Notes under the pieces: generated by a model
Databases searched by the model: none
Seen by the model: only the letters and a program-made list of their open reading frames with translations
Told to the model about the DNA's origin: nothing
Made by a program: the position numbers and the translations under genes
In this document: positions 28,043 to 38,927 of the stretch, in pieces
Numbering within the stretch: the stretch's first letter is position 1
Layout of the letters: each line of letters opens with the position of its first letter
NCBI RefSeq assembly: GCF_021919125.1
Contig: NZ_CP083439.1
Coordinates: forward strand, 1,860,001 to 1,924,000
Source of the DNA: Clavibacter sp. A6099
GTDB taxonomy: Bacteria > Actinomycetota > Actinomycetes > Actinomycetales > Microbacteriaceae
Length of the DNA stretch: 64,000 nt
Reading direction: 5' to 3'

Positions 28043-28174
28043 CGGGGGTGTCCTTCGTCGGTTCGAGTTTCTGCGTGGGAAGCATGTGTGCCCGGGATGA
28101 TCACCGGACCAGTGGACGAGCCTACCAGACGGGTGCCGCGAACGGGCAGGCGCGCCGGGGGCCGATCGATGGGG

Positions 28175-28963
28175 TCAGGAGCGCACGGCGCGCGCCGTGA
28201 AGCGGCCGTCGTCGTGGGTGACCTCGAGCGCGAGGCCGAAGGCCCGGCCGAGGTTGTCCGCGGTGATGACGTCCGCGAGCGGACCGGCCGCGACGACCGC
28301 TCCCTCGCGCAGCAGCAGGCCGTGCGTGAAGCCGCGCGGGATCTCCTCGACGTGGTGCGTGACCATCACGATGCCCGGGGCTTCGGGCGCCGACGCGTAG
28401 CCTCCGAGGAGCTGCAGCAGCTCCTCGCGAGCGCCGAGGTCGAGGCTCGCGGCCGGCTCGTCGAGGAGCAGCAGCTCGGGGTCGGTCATGATCGAGCGCG
28501 CGATCTGCACGCGCTTCTGCTCGCCGTCGCTCAGCGTGCCGAACCTCCGCTGCTCGAGGTGGCCGAGGCGCCACTCGGCGAGCACGCGCTGGGCGCGGCG
28601 CACGTCGATGTCCTCGTAGTCCTCGTTCCAGCGGCCCGTGACCGAGTAGGCGGCGGTGAGCACGACGTCGAGCACGGTCTCGTCCGCCGGGATGCGGCGG
28701 GCCATCGCGGTGGATGCGAAGCCGATGCGCGAGCGCAGCTCGAACACGTCGACCCGGCCGAGCTCGTGGTCGAGGACCGTAGCGGTGCCGGAGGACGGGT
28801 GGGCCATGGCGGAGGCGATCTGCAGGAGGCTCGTCTTCCCGGCGCCGTTCGGGCCGAGGACGACCCAGCGCTCGTCGCCGTCCACCGTCCACTCCACCTG
28901 GTCGAGGATGGTCGTCCCGTTCCGGACGAAGGACACTCCGGACAGGGAGAGGACGTGGCTCAT
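28175..28963 (-). CDS. Orphan ABC transporter-type ATP-binding protein
   Basis: This is a 262-residue single ABC ATPase. Walker A is GPNGAGKTSLLQ near residue 39, the signature is LSDGEQKRVQIARSI, Walker B is LLLLDEPAASLDLG, and the switch His is in VTHHVEEIPRG. No permease or binding protein lies beside it. The sequence resembles the ModF/PhnC-like group of soluble or unpaired ATPases, so a transport substrate cannot be proposed. The Q-loop is atypical (GFASTAMARRIPAD). It starts with ATG and is followed by rpmE2 on the same strand after 132 bp. Confidence 0.85.
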   Translation of the reverse strand: MSHVLSLSGVSFVRNGTTILDQVEWTVDGDERWVVLGPNGAGKTSLLQIASAMAHPSSGTATVLDHELGRVDVFELRSRIGFASTAMARRIPADETVLDVVLTAAYSVTGRWNEDYEDIDVRRAQRVLAEWRLGHLEQRRFGTLSDGEQKRVQIARSIMTDPELLLLDEPAASLDLGAREELLQLLGGYASAPEAPGIVMVTHHVEEIPRGFTHGLLLREGAVVAAGPLADVITADNLGRAFGLALEVTHDDGRFTARAVRS

Positions 28964-29050
28964 GGGAACCAGTCTATCGGCCCGTGCCGCGCGCCCCGCC
29001 CGGCCGTGGGGAGCGCCGGGTCGACCTCGCCGGGGCGGGCGCCTGGTCGC

Positions 29051-30235
29051 TCAGCGCAGGATCGACGCGTAGATCGCCTCGGTCTGGCGGGCGATGCGGT
29101 CCCAGCCGAACTCGCGCTCGGCGCGCACGCGACCGGCCTCGCCCATGCGGCGGGCGGCGTCGGGATCCGCGACGACCTCCGTCAGCGCGGCCGCGAGATC
29201 CCGGACGAAGCGCTCGGGGTCGGTGGGCGTGCCCGTGCCGTCCGTGGCCTGGTCGATGGGGACGAGACGGCCGGTGACGCCGTCGTCGACGACCTCGGGG
29301 ATCCCGCCCGTGGCGGTGCCGACGACGGGCGCGCCGCACGCCATGGCCTCGAGGTTCACGATGCCGAGCGGCTCGTAGACGGACGGGCAGACGAAGACGG
29401 TGCCGGCCGTGAGGACAGCCGAGAGCTCGCGACGCGGCAGCAGGCGGTCGATCCACACGACGCCCGAGCGCTCCTCCTGCAGGCCGCGGACGAGGGCCGT
29501 GACCTCCTCCATGATCTGCGGGGTGTCGGGCGCGCCCGCGCACAGCACCATCTGCACGTCGGCGGGCAGCAGCGCGGCGGCGCGGAGGAGGTAGGGCAGG
29601 CCCTTCTGGCGCGTGATCCGGCCGACGAACACGACCGAGGGACGCGACGGGTCGATGCCGAGCGAGCGCACCAGCTCGTCGTCGTGCACGGGCGCCCAGG
29701 TCTCGAGGTCGATCCCGTTGTAGACGATGTGCACCCGCGCCTCGTCGAGCGCGGGGTACGAGCGGAGGATGTCGCGCTTCATGCCGTCGCTGACCGCGAT
29801 GACGGCGTCGGCCGCCTCGTACGCGGTGCGCTCGATCCAGCTGGAGACGCGGTAGCCGCCGCCCAGCTGCTCGGCCTTCCACGGGCGCAGCGGCTCGAGG
29901 CTGTGCGCGGTGACGACGTGCGGGATCCCGTGCAGCATCGACGCGACGTGGCCCGCGTGGTTCGCGTACCAGGTGTGCGAGTGGACGACGTCGGCGCCCG
30001 CGACGTCGCTCGCGATCGCCAGGTCGACGGCCATCGTCTGCAGGGTCGCGTTCGCGCCCGCGAGCTCCGACGGGACGGGATAGGAGAACACCCCGGGCTC
30101 GTCACGGGGCGCACCGAAGGCCCGGACGACGACCTCCGTCTGCTGCCGCATCGCCTTGACGAGCTCCGTGACATGGACCCCGGCACCTCCGTAGACCTCG
30201 GGCGGATACTCCTTGGTGATCACGTCTGCTCGCAT
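29051..30235 (-). CDS. glgA: GlgA/GlgM-type glucosyltransferase (glycogen synthase or maltose-1-phosphate synthase)
   Basis: This 394-residue GT4-family ADP-glucose-dependent transferase has N-terminal [56 protein letters not shown] and [19 protein letters not shown] with the E-x7-E motif. Length and sequence match the actinobacterial type. The mycobacterial homologue makes alpha-maltose-1-phosphate for the GlgE pathway, so classical glycogen synthase is only one option. The ATG at 30235 lies 7 bp after a TAGCGT box, suggesting a leaderless message. It is divergent from glgC across 46 bp. Confidence 0.92.
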   Translation of the reverse strand: MRADVITKEYPPEVYGGAGVHVTELVKAMRQQTEVVVRAFGAPRDEPGVFSYPVPSELAGANATLQTMAVDLAIASDVAGADVVHSHTWYANHAGHVASMLHGIPHVVTAHSLEPLRPWKAEQLGGGYRVSSWIERTAYEAADAVIAVSDGMKRDILRSYPALDEARVHIVYNGIDLETWAPVHDDELVRSLGIDPSRPSVVFVGRITRQKGLPYLLRAAALLPADVQMVLCAGAPDTPQIMEEVTALVRGLQEERSGVVWIDRLLPRRELSAVLTAGTVFVCPSVYEPLGIVNLEAMACGAPVVGTATGGIPEVVDDGVTGRLVPIDQATDGTGTPTDPERFVRDLAAALTEVVADPDAARRMGEAGRVRAEREFGWDRIARQTEAIYASILR

Positions 30236-30242
30236 TGGTCGA

Positions 30243-30275
30243 ACGCTAGTACATGCCCCGACGTGCATCTACGCT
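30243..30275. promoter_or_regulatory. Compact divergent glgA/glgC promoter with two leaderless-type -10 boxes
   Basis: The 46-bp gap holds TAGCGT on the minus strand (30248-30243), 7 bp before the glgA ATG. It also holds TACGCT on the plus strand (30270-30275), 6 bp before the glgC ATG. The two boxes are 21 bp apart, so the -35 region of each lies in or beyond the other's promoter, and the two polymerases would compete. Confidence 0.55.
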
Positions 30276-30281
30276 GGGGCA

Positions 30282-31523
30282 ATGGCATCGAAGAAGATCT
30301 TTGGAATCGTGCTCGCCGGCGGCGAGGGCAAGCGCCTCATGCCGCTCACCGCGGACCGGGCGAAGCCCGCCGTCCCGTTCGGCGGGCAGTACCGGCTCAT
30401 CGACTTCGCGCTCTCCAACCTCATCAACTCGGGGCTCACGCAGATCGTCGTGCTGACGCAGTACAAGTCGCACTCGCTCGACCGCCACGTGTCGCAGACC
30501 TGGCGCCTCAACCAGATGCTCAACTCCTACATCGCGTCGGTGCCCGCGCAGCAGCGCCTCGGCAAGCGCTGGTTCAGCGGCTCGGCCGACGCCATCCTGC
30601 AGAGCCTCAACCTCATCAACGACGAGAAGCCCGACATCGTCGTCGTGGTCGGCGCCGACCACGTGTACCGCATGGACTTCAGCCAGATGATCGAGGCGCA
30701 CATCGCGTCCGGCCACGGAGCCACGGTCGCGGCGATCCGGCAGCCCATCGAGCTCGCGGACCAGTTCGGCGTCATCGACGTGGACCCCGCGAACCCGTAC
30801 CAGATCCGGGCGTTCCTGGAGAAGCCGAAGGACCCGCAGGGCCTCGACGACTCCCCCGGCGAGGTGCTCGCGTCCATGGGCAACTACGTCTTCGACACCG
30901 ACCAGCTCATCGACGCGGTGCGCCGCGACGGCGAGAACGCGGAGTCCGCGCACGACATGGGCGGCGACATCGTGCCGTGGTTCGTCGAGCAGGGGAACGC
31001 GGGCGTCTACGACCTCAACCGCAACGAGGTCCCCGGCGCCAACGACCGCGACCGCTACTACTGGCGCGACGTCGGCACCATCGAGTCGTTCTTCGACGCG
31101 CACCAGGACCTCATCTCGGCGCTGCCGGTGTTCAACCTGTACAACAAGGACTGGCCAATCTTCAGCCAGCAGCTCAACAGCCCGCCGGCCAAGTTCGTCC
31201 GCGACGCGCAGGGCAACACGGGCACCATGATCGACTCCATCACCTCGCTCGGCGGCGTCATCAGCGGCGCCCACGTCGAGCGCAGCGTGCTCGGGCCGTG
31301 GGTCATCGCGGAGTCGGGTGCGCGGATCGTCGACAGCATCGTGTTCGACAAGGTGCACATCGGGGCGGGCGCCGTGGTCACGCGCGCCATCCTCGACAAG
31401 GACGTGGAGGTCGAGCCCGGGGCCACGGTCGGCGTCGACCACGATCGTGACCGCAAACGCGGCTTCACCGTCACCGACGGCGGCATCACCGTCGTGGGCA
31501 AGGGCGTGCGCGTCACCCCGTGA
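30282..31523 (+). CDS. glgC: Glucose-1-phosphate adenylyltransferase GlgC
   Basis: GlgC makes ADP-glucose from glucose-1-phosphate and ATP, the committed step of bacterial alpha-glucan synthesis. The 413-residue protein shows the nucleotidyltransferase motif [20 protein letters not shown] near residues 10-29, [27 protein letters not shown] and the substrate loop [10 protein letters not shown]-terminal left-handed beta-helix follows ([29 protein letters not shown]). The ATG at 30282 lies 6 bp from a TACGCT box. The serB start overlaps its stop in a GTGA junction. Confidence 0.97.
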   Translation: MASKKIFGIVLAGGEGKRLMPLTADRAKPAVPFGGQYRLIDFALSNLINSGLTQIVVLTQYKSHSLDRHVSQTWRLNQMLNSYIASVPAQQRLGKRWFSGSADAILQSLNLINDEKPDIVVVVGADHVYRMDFSQMIEAHIASGHGATVAAIRQPIELADQFGVIDVDPANPYQIRAFLEKPKDPQGLDDSPGEVLASMGNYVFDTDQLIDAVRRDGENAESAHDMGGDIVPWFVEQGNAGVYDLNRNEVPGANDRDRYYWRDVGTIESFFDAHQDLISALPVFNLYNKDWPIFSQQLNSPPAKFVRDAQGNTGTMIDSITSLGGVISGAHVERSVLGPWVIAESGARIVDSIVFDKVHIGAGAVVTRAILDKDVEVEPGATVGVDHDRDRKRGFTVTDGGITVVGKGVRVTP

Positions 31524-32218
31524 GCGCCGCCAGCCCGCTGACGCCGCCCGCCCCGTCGGCGCCGCCCGTCGACCCTGTCCTGCCGCGCATGCTCGTGGTG
31601 CTCGACGTCGACTCGACCCTCATCGAGGACGAGGCCATCGAGCTGCTCGCCGCCGAGGCGGGCTCCCTCGACGAGGTCGCCGCCGTCACCGACCGGGCGA
31701 TGCGCGGCGAGCTCGACTTCGCGGAGAGCCTCCGCTCACGGGTCGCCACGCTGGCCGGGCTGCCCTGCTCCGTGCACGCGACGGTGGGGGCGCGGATCCG
31801 CGTCACGCCGGGTGCCGAGCGCATGATCCAGGGTCTGCACGACGCGGGCCACGTCGTCGCCGTCGTGTCGGGCGGGTTCCACGAGCTGCTGGATCCGCTC
31901 GCCGAGCGACTCGGGCTCGACATGTGGCGCGCCAACAGGCTGGAGACCGCCGAGGGGCGTCTCACGGGACTCGTCACGGGGCCGGTCATCGACGCCGCAG
32001 CGAAGCGCGCCGCCGTGGAGGAGTGGAGCCGCGAGCTCGGGATCCCGCTCGCCCGCGTCGTCGCGGTGGGCGACGGGGCCAACGACCTCGAGATGATGGC
32101 CGTGGCCGGGCTGTCGGTGGCCTTCGACGCGAAGCCCGCCGTGCGCCGGAGCGCCGACGTGTGCGTCGACCGCCGCGACCTCGCGCAGGTGCTCGCGCTC
32201 CTCGGCCTCCCGCGCTGA
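31520..32218 (+). CDS. serB: Phosphoserine phosphatase SerB
   Basis: SerB hydrolyses phosphoserine in the last step of serine synthesis. The 232-residue HAD protein has motif [14 protein letters not shown] near residues 31-43, the substrate-recognition stretch [10 protein letters not shown], motif [12 protein letters not shown], the motif III Lys region, and motif [13 protein letters not shown]. It lacks the N-terminal ACT domain of longer actinobacterial SerB proteins; a Pro/Ala-rich stretch of about 25 residues is found instead. The GTG start overlaps the glgC stop by 4 bp. It converges on the phosphotransferase gene with 21 bp between and no clear terminator. Confidence 0.93.
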   Translation: MSAASPLTPPAPSAPPVDPVLPRMLVVLDVDSTLIEDEAIELLAAEAGSLDEVAAVTDRAMRGELDFAESLRSRVATLAGLPCSVHATVGARIRVTPGAERMIQGLHDAGHVVAVVSGGFHELLDPLAERLGLDMWRANRLETAEGRLTGLVTGPVIDAAAKRAAVEEWSRELGIPLARVVAVGDGANDLEMMAVAGLSVAFDAKPAVRRSADVCVDRRDLAQVLALLGLPR

Positions 32219-32239
32219 CGCGGCGCCCGGGTCCGCGCC

Positions 32240-33196
32240 TCAGCCCGTGACGACCGCCCGGGCGATCGCCGCGAGCTGCGCGATGTTCGCGGGCATCCGC
32301 TCGCGCTCCGAGGGCAGGCTCGCGAGGTGCGTGACGTTGTCGAGGTACGCCAGGAAGATGAACGCTCCGAAGCGCTCGTCGGGGACGCCCGTGCTGCCGC
32401 CCGCCGCCGTGTACGCGCGGTGGAACTGCGCGCGCTGACGGGGCGCGAGGTACATGATCGCGGCGGCCACGTCGAGGCCGGCGGGCCCCAGGCCGCACCG
32501 GTCGAAGTCGATGACGGAGACGCCGGTCGGCCCCTGGATCAGGTTCCCGGGGTGGTAGTCGCCGTGCACCATGATGGGCGGCCCGGCTTGCGCGAGCGTC
32601 GCGCGGAGCTCCTCGATCGCGCCGGCCAGCGCGTCCGCGGTGGAGCCGTCGGACATGATGCCGGGATAGCCCTCGACCAGGCGCTCCAGGCGGATGGTCG
32701 CGTAGTCCGCGTCGTATCGGCGACGCTGGCCCGCGAGCCCGACGGCGATGGGATCCGCGCCGGCCGCATGCAGGGCGGCCAGCGTCTCGGCGAACGGGCC
32801 GGCGTCTGCCGATGCGGGGAGGCTGCTCAGCATCTCGCCGTCGTGCCAGGTGAGCAGGCTCGCGAGGCGCCGCTCCACGCGTCCGCCCGAGGCGCCGACC
32901 ACCGCACGGCGGAGGCCGATCTCGTCGTCGTCCGGGACGGCGACCTCGACGGTCGCCGTCCAGGAGCCGTCGCGCGTGCGCTGCGGCACCGGCACGGACG
33001 GCCCGCCGCGCGCGGCGAGCACGTCGAGCCAGCCGAGCTCCAGGTCGATCTCGCGCTGCTTCCGGCGCGCGACGTGCAGGCGCAGCAGGTAGCGGGATCC
33101 GTCGCCGACGTCGACCCGGTACGCGTGGTTGTGCGTGGCCCCCAGCTCGGTGAGCGCGGCGGGACCGATGTCCCAGGCCGCCAGGAGATCGGACAC
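32240..33196 (-). CDS. Aminoglycoside phosphotransferase/choline-kinase-fold protein
   Basis: This 318-residue protein has the APH small-molecule kinase fold. The N-lobe has HNHAYRVD and YLLRLHVARRKQ (nucleotide-binding Lys region). The catalytic loop is MVHGDYHPGNLI with Asp and Asn, and VIDFDRCGLG replaces the DFG motif. Such proteins phosphorylate homoserine, choline, sugars or antibiotics; its substrate cannot be read from sequence and resistance should not be assumed. The GTG at 33196 with GGGGAGAG upstream was chosen because longer versions of the frame overlap fabG. It lies 23 bp after fabG and is probably co-transcribed. Confidence 0.87.
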   Translation of the reverse strand: MSDLLAAWDIGPAALTELGATHNHAYRVDVGDGSRYLLRLHVARRKQREIDLELGWLDVLAARGGPSVPVPQRTRDGSWTATVEVAVPDDDEIGLRRAVVGASGGRVERRLASLLTWHDGEMLSSLPASADAGPFAETLAALHAAGADPIAVGLAGQRRRYDADYATIRLERLVEGYPGIMSDGSTADALAGAIEELRATLAQAGPPIMVHGDYHPGNLIQGPTGVSVIDFDRCGLGPAGLDVAAAIMYLAPRQRAQFHRAYTAAGGSTGVPDERFGAFIFLAYLDNVTHLASLPSERERMPANIAQLAAIARAVVTG

Positions 33197-33219
33197 GGCG
33201 CTCTCCCCGACGGTCGGCG

Positions 33220-33930
33220 TCAGTGGCCCATGCCGAGGCCGCCGTCGACCGGGATCACGGCGCCCGAGATGTACGCGGCCTCGTCCGAGGACACCCACGC
33301 CACGACGCCCGCGACCTCGGCGGCGGTGCCGTAGCGGCCGGCCGGGATGGACTTCTTGTACTCGGCGGCGGTCGCCTCGGGCAGCTCCGCGGTCATGTCG
33401 GTCTCGATGAAGCCCGGCGCGACGACGTTCGCCGTGATGCCGCGGCCGCCGAGCTCGCGCGTGACGGAGCGGGCGAGGCCCACCAGCCCGCTCTTCGACG
33501 CCGCGTAGTTGACCTGGCCACCCGAGCCGTACAGCCCGACGACGCTGGAGATGAGGACGATGCGGCCGAAGCGCGCCTTGAGCATGCCCTTCGACGCGCG
33601 CTTGACGACGCGGAACGCGCCGCCCAGGTTCGTGTCGACCACCTCGGTGAAGTCGTCGTCGCTCATCCGCATCATGAGGGTGTCGCGCGTGATGCCCGCG
33701 TTGGCGACCACGACCTCGACCGGTCCGTACGCGGCCTCGACCTCGGTGAACGCGGCGTCGACGGACGCGGCGTCGGTCACGTCGGCGCGCACCGTCAGGC
33801 TGCCGTCGGGACCCTGGCCGGAGCGCGCGGTGACGGCGACGCGGTGGCCGCGGCGCAGCATCTCCTCGGCGATCGCGTACCCGATCCCCCTGTTGCCTCC
33901 GGTGACGACGACGGTGCGTGCGGTGCTCAT
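33220..33930 (-). CDS. fabG: 3-oxoacyl-ACP reductase FabG-type short-chain dehydrogenase
   Basis: This 236-residue short-chain dehydrogenase has the cofactor motif VVTGGNRGIGYAI near residues 7-19, the NAG motif in VVANAGITRDTL, the catalytic Ser in LISSVVG, Tyr and Lys in NYAASKSG, and PGFIETDMT. These fit FabG, which reduces 3-oxoacyl-ACP with NADPH in fatty-acid elongation; paralogs with other substrates are common in actinobacteria. The ATG at 33930 follows GGAAGG. TAGGCT at 33982-33977 is a possible -10. The kinase-fold gene follows after 23 bp. Confidence 0.9.
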   Translation of the reverse strand: MSTARTVVVTGGNRGIGYAIAEEMLRRGHRVAVTARSGQGPDGSLTVRADVTDAASVDAAFTEVEAAYGPVEVVVANAGITRDTLMMRMSDDDFTEVVDTNLGGAFRVVKRASKGMLKARFGRIVLISSVVGLYGSGGQVNYAASKSGLVGLARSVTRELGGRGITANVVAPGFIETDMTAELPEATAAEYKKSIPAGRYGTAAEVAGVVAWVSSDEAAYISGAVIPVDGGLGMGH

Positions 33931-34011
33931 GGGGGACCTTCCATTACGGCTCGGCGGGGGCTCGCGGACGCGGACGAGCCTATCGGTGGCGCGGCGTACC
34001 CTGGTCTCGAT

Positions 34012-34030
34012 GGGGAGCGCGACGCTCCCC
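34012..34030 (+). other. Hairpin at the predicted 5' end of the DUF3099 transcript
   Basis: GGGGAGCG (34012-34019) pairs with CGCTCCCC (34023-34030) around CGA. A TACCCT box at about 33997-34002 would start transcription at about 34010, so the hairpin would begin within the first few nucleotides of the message. It may protect the 5' end. The AAGGA that follows is free for ribosome binding. Confidence 0.5.
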
Positions 34031-34049
34031 CGAAGGACGCCATCCACGC

Positions 34050-34505
34050 ATGCCAGCTCCGCAGCAGTCGGTCACCAGCCTCCCCCGATCCCCGGAGGAG
34101 GACCGCCATGCCCGCATGGTGAAGTACACCATCGCCATGACCATCCGCATGGTCTGCATCCTGTCGTGCCTCTTCCTGCAGGGGTGGTGGTTGGCCGTGG
34201 CCGCCATCGGCGCCATCGTGCTGCCGTACTTCGCGGTCATCCTGGCCAACGTCGGCGGCAACCAGGGCACCGCGGTCGAGCGCCCCGGCGGCGTGGTGGT
34301 CGTGTCCGCCCGCCACTCCGGCTTCCCGCCGCCCGCCGAGCCGTACGTGCCCTCTGAGCCCTTCCGCGCGTCGGAGCCGTCCACCACGCCGGAGCCGTTC
34401 ACGACCTACGAGACCGGTCGCGCGCCCGAGCCCCCGCGCGCCTCCGACGTCCGTCCGACGACCGCGGGCGGCACGGCCGCGCCCGACACCCCGACCGACG
34501 CGTGA
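34050..34505 (+). CDS. DUF3099 domain membrane protein
   Basis: This 151-residue actinobacterial protein of unknown function has a short N-terminal part with the DUF3099 feature PEEDRHARMVKYTIAMTIR, two adjacent membrane helices (VCILSCLFLQGWWLAVAAIG and AIVLPYFAVILANV), then a Pro/Glu-rich disordered tail. The ATG at 34050 follows GAAGGA; an internal ATG at 34116 is a weaker alternative. The stop overlaps the next gene by 4 bp. It heads a run of three same-strand genes ending in SURF1, so a role at the membrane near respiratory assembly is possible but unproven. Confidence 0.87.
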   Translation: MPAPQQSVTSLPRSPEEDRHARMVKYTIAMTIRMVCILSCLFLQGWWLAVAAIGAIVLPYFAVILANVGGNQGTAVERPGGVVVVSARHSGFPPPAEPYVPSEPFRASEPSTTPEPFTTYETGRAPEPPRASDVRPTTAGGTAAPDTPTDA

Positions 34506-34759
34506 GCGGGCTCGCCTCCTGGGGCCTCGGATCCGCCGGACCGTCCTCCGACGCCGTCGAGTGCTCGCGCGCGGGCTGCCGCGTCGACGCCGCCTGGCGG
34601 GTCGAGTGGCGCAACCCCCGCATCCACACGACGGACCGCGTCAAGACGTGGACCGCGTGCGACGAGCACGTCGGCTTCCTGCGCGACTTCCTCGCCGGTC
34701 GCGACTTCCCCGTGCGCGTCGCCGCGATCGACGCGCCCGTCGCGGGAGCGATCGCGTGA
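34502..34759 (+). CDS. Small conserved Cys/His protein of unknown function
   Basis: This 85-residue protein has CSRAGC near residues 21-26 and CDEHVGFLRDFL near 53-64, so a small zinc site from three Cys and one or two His is plausible. The middle holds RVEWRNPRIHTTDRVKTW. The short family is often labelled acetone-carboxylase-like in actinobacterial genomes, a name with no functional support that I would not adopt. The GTG start overlaps the DUF3099 stop by 4 bp, and its stop overlaps the SURF1 start by 4 bp, so the three form a tightly coupled unit. Confidence 0.8.
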   Translation: MSGLASWGLGSAGPSSDAVECSRAGCRVDAAWRVEWRNPRIHTTDRVKTWTACDEHVGFLRDFLAGRDFPVRVAAIDAPVAGAIA

Positions 34760-35601
34760 GCCGCTGGCGCTTCGTCCTCAACCGCAGGTGGGCCGGCTAC
34801 CTCGCCGTCGCCGTCGTCTTCGCCATCGCGTGCGTGCTCCTCAGCCACTGGCAGTTCGCGCGACGCGACGAGGCCCTCGCCGAGATCGCCAAGGTCGAGG
34901 ACAACTGGGATCGTGCTCCGCAGCCCGTCGACCAGGTGCTCGGCGACACCTCGGCGTACGTCGACACCCAGAAGTGGACCCCGGTCACGATGACCGGCAC
35001 CTACCTCGTCGACGATCAGCTGCTCGCGCGCAACCGGCCCTTCAACGGCCAGCCCGGCTTCGAGGTCCTCACGCCCCTGCGCCTCGATGACGGGCGGGTG
35101 TTCGTCGTCGACCGCGGCTGGGTGCCCATCGGCAACTCGCAGGACTCCCCCGACTCCGTCCCCGCCCCGCCTGCGGGCGAGGTCACGGTGACCGCGCGGC
35201 TGAAGGCCGGCGAGCCGGAGCTGCCGGGGCGTTCCGCTCCCGAGGGGCAGATCGCCACCGTCAACCTGCCGGACATCGCCCAGCGCGTGGGGTCACCCAC
35301 GTTCACGGGCGCGTACGGGCTGCTGATCTCGGAGGATCCCGCGCCCGCCGACGCCGCGCCGTTCGCGACCCCGCGCCCGGAGGAGGACGAGGGCCCGCAC
35401 CTCTCCTACGCGTTCCAGTGGCTCGTGTTCGCCGTCATCGCGTTCGTCGGCCTCGGCGTCGCCGTCCGCAACGAGTACCGCATCATCAACCAGGACGACC
35501 CCGAGGAGCAGGACCGCGAGCGCGCCCGGCAGGCCAAGCGCGCCAGGAGGCAGCCGTCGGACGCGGACGTCGAGGACCGTATCCTCGACGACGCGCGCTG
35601 A
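34756..35601 (+). CDS. SURF1-family cytochrome oxidase assembly protein
   Basis: This 281-residue membrane protein of the SURF1/Shy1 family assists maturation of heme-copper cytochrome c oxidase. It has two membrane helices, AGYLAVAVVFAIACVLL near the N-terminus and FQWLVFAVIAFVGLGVAV near the C-terminus. Between them lies an extracytoplasmic domain with QKWTPVTMTGTYL, LLARNRPFNGQPGFEVLTPL and VFVVDRGWVPIG, all diagnostic. The C-terminal tail is charged and cytosolic. The GTG overlaps the upstream stop by 4 bp. Heme A synthesis genes ctaA and ctaB lie 6 kb away. Confidence 0.94.
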   Translation: MSRWRFVLNRRWAGYLAVAVVFAIACVLLSHWQFARRDEALAEIAKVEDNWDRAPQPVDQVLGDTSAYVDTQKWTPVTMTGTYLVDDQLLARNRPFNGQPGFEVLTPLRLDDGRVFVVDRGWVPIGNSQDSPDSVPAPPAGEVTVTARLKAGEPELPGRSAPEGQIATVNLPDIAQRVGSPTFTGAYGLLISEDPAPADAAPFATPRPEEDEGPHLSYAFQWLVFAVIAFVGLGVAVRNEYRIINQDDPEEQDRERARQAKRARRQPSDADVEDRILDDAR

Positions 35602-35610
35602 GCCGGCGTC

Positions 35611-35637
35611 CCGAGGCGGCCGCGTGGACCGCCTCGG
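35611..35637. terminator. Bidirectional terminator between SURF1 and ABC-F genes
   Basis: CCGAGGCGG (35611-35619) pairs with CCGCCTCGG (35629-35637) around a 9-nt loop. A second shorter dyad, GACCCGG/CCGGGTC, spans 35641-35669 and overlaps the ABC-F stop. Confidence 0.7.
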
Positions 35638-35667
35638 TGTGACCCGGCAGGGCCGGGCCGACCCGGG

Positions 35668-37266
<1,599 letters not shown>

Positions 37267-37431
37267 GGTGAGAGGTCCTTCTGTTGAGCGGATGTCCCAC
37301 GGTCCGTGGGAGAGGGGCGACCCGCAGCAGAGGGGGTCGAGCCCGGTCGGTCGAGGGCGTCCATCGGACCCGACCGGTCCAGTGTACGAGACGCGGGGCC
37401 GGCGGCCCCTCCCGACGACCGCCGGGCGACG

Positions 37432-37470
37432 CGACGACGGCCCCACCCGGAGCGGGTGGGGCCGTCGTCG
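37432..37470 (-). terminator. Strong terminator of the suf operon
   Basis: An 18-bp perfect stem, CGACGACGGCCCCACCCG (37432-37449) with its complement at 37453-37470, and a 3-nt loop. It sits 21 bp after the last suf-operon gene in the minus-strand direction and also insulates the ABC-F gene. Confidence 0.85.
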
Positions 37471-37490
37471 AGGAGCGGTCGGGCGGAGGA

Positions 37491-37822
37491 TCACATGGAG
37501 AAGCCGAGCGCCCGCATCATGTCGCGGCCGTCGTCGGTGATCCGGTCGGGACCCCACGGCGGCATCCACACCCAGTTGATGCGGAACGCGTCGACCACGC
37601 CATCGAGCGCCTCGGCGGTCTGCTCCTCGAGCACGTCCGTCAGCGGGCAGCCAGCGGACGTCAGCGTCATGTGGATGATGAGCGCGTCGTTCTCGTCGTC
37701 CCACGCGAGGTCGTAGATGAGCCCCAGGTCGACCACGTTGATCCCGAGCTCGGGATCCATGACGTCCTTGAGCGCCTCCTCGACCTCGTCGAACTTCTGC
37801 GGGGTCAGCGTGCTCTGCGTGC

Positions 37823-37826
<4 letters not shown>
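37491..37826 (-). CDS. MIP18/DUF59-family Fe-S cluster assembly factor (SufT-like)
   Basis: This 111-residue protein has the family signature DVMDPELGINVVDLGLIY near residues 20-37 and MTLTSAGCPLTD with the conserved Cys. The C-terminus WVWMPPWGPDRITDDGRDMM is typical of actinobacterial SufT/PaaD-like proteins, which help transfer or maturate Fe-S clusters. The GTG start overlaps the sufC stop in a GTGA junction. It is the last gene of the SUF operon, followed by a strong terminator. Confidence 0.92.
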
Positions 37827-38593
<767 letters not shown>

Positions 38594-38606
38594 GCGTGCG
38601 GTTCCT

Positions 38607-38927
38607 CTAGCTCTTCGGGGTGGTGTCGATGTGGATGTCGCCGTCCACGATCGACACGGGGTAGACGGGGACGGGCTCGTAGGCCGGCAGCGTGCGCGGC
38701 TTGCCCGTCTCGAGGGAGAACTTCGACCCGTGGGCCCAGCACTCCAGGGTGTCGCCCTCGACGAAGCCCTCGGCGAGCGAGATGTCGCCGTGCGTGCAGG
38801 TGTCGCCGATGGCGTGCACCGTGCCGGAGGAGTCCTTGACGATCGCGATGGCGAGGCCCTCGACCTCGACGCGGAGGGCCTCGTTCACGTCGAGGTCGTC
38901 GACGCCGCAGATCCGGACGGCGGTCAT
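38607..38927 (-). CDS. Rieske-type [2Fe-2S] ferredoxin protein in the suf operon
   Basis: This 106-residue Rieske-fold protein has CTHGDISL and CWAHGSKF, giving the C-x-H and C-x2-H cluster ligands. It resembles the ferredoxin subunits of non-heme dioxygenases but has no oxygenase partner here. Its place between sufD and sufC suggests electron supply for Fe-S assembly or use as a client of it; this is inferred from position. The ATG overlaps the sufD stop by 4 bp. Confidence 0.9.
   Translation of the reverse strand: MTAVRICGVDDLDVNEALRVEVEGLAIAIVKDSSGTVHAIGDTCTHGDISLAEGFVEGDTLECWAHGSKFSLETGKPRTLPAYEPVPVYPVSIVDGDIHIDTTPKS

Noticed and set aside
28043-28174. Zur operator upstream of the zinc-independent L31 gene
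   Set aside because: No AT-rich palindrome of the Zur type is visible in the 132-bp gap.
32240-33196. Aminoglycoside resistance gene
   Set aside because: Only the general kinase fold is supported; the position beside fabG and the composition typical of the chromosome give no sign of a mobile resistance gene.
34050-34759. A genuine acetone carboxylase subunit at 34502-34759
   Set aside because: The label circulates for this short family, but 85 residues with a possible zinc site cannot be a carboxylase subunit; no partner subunits are near.
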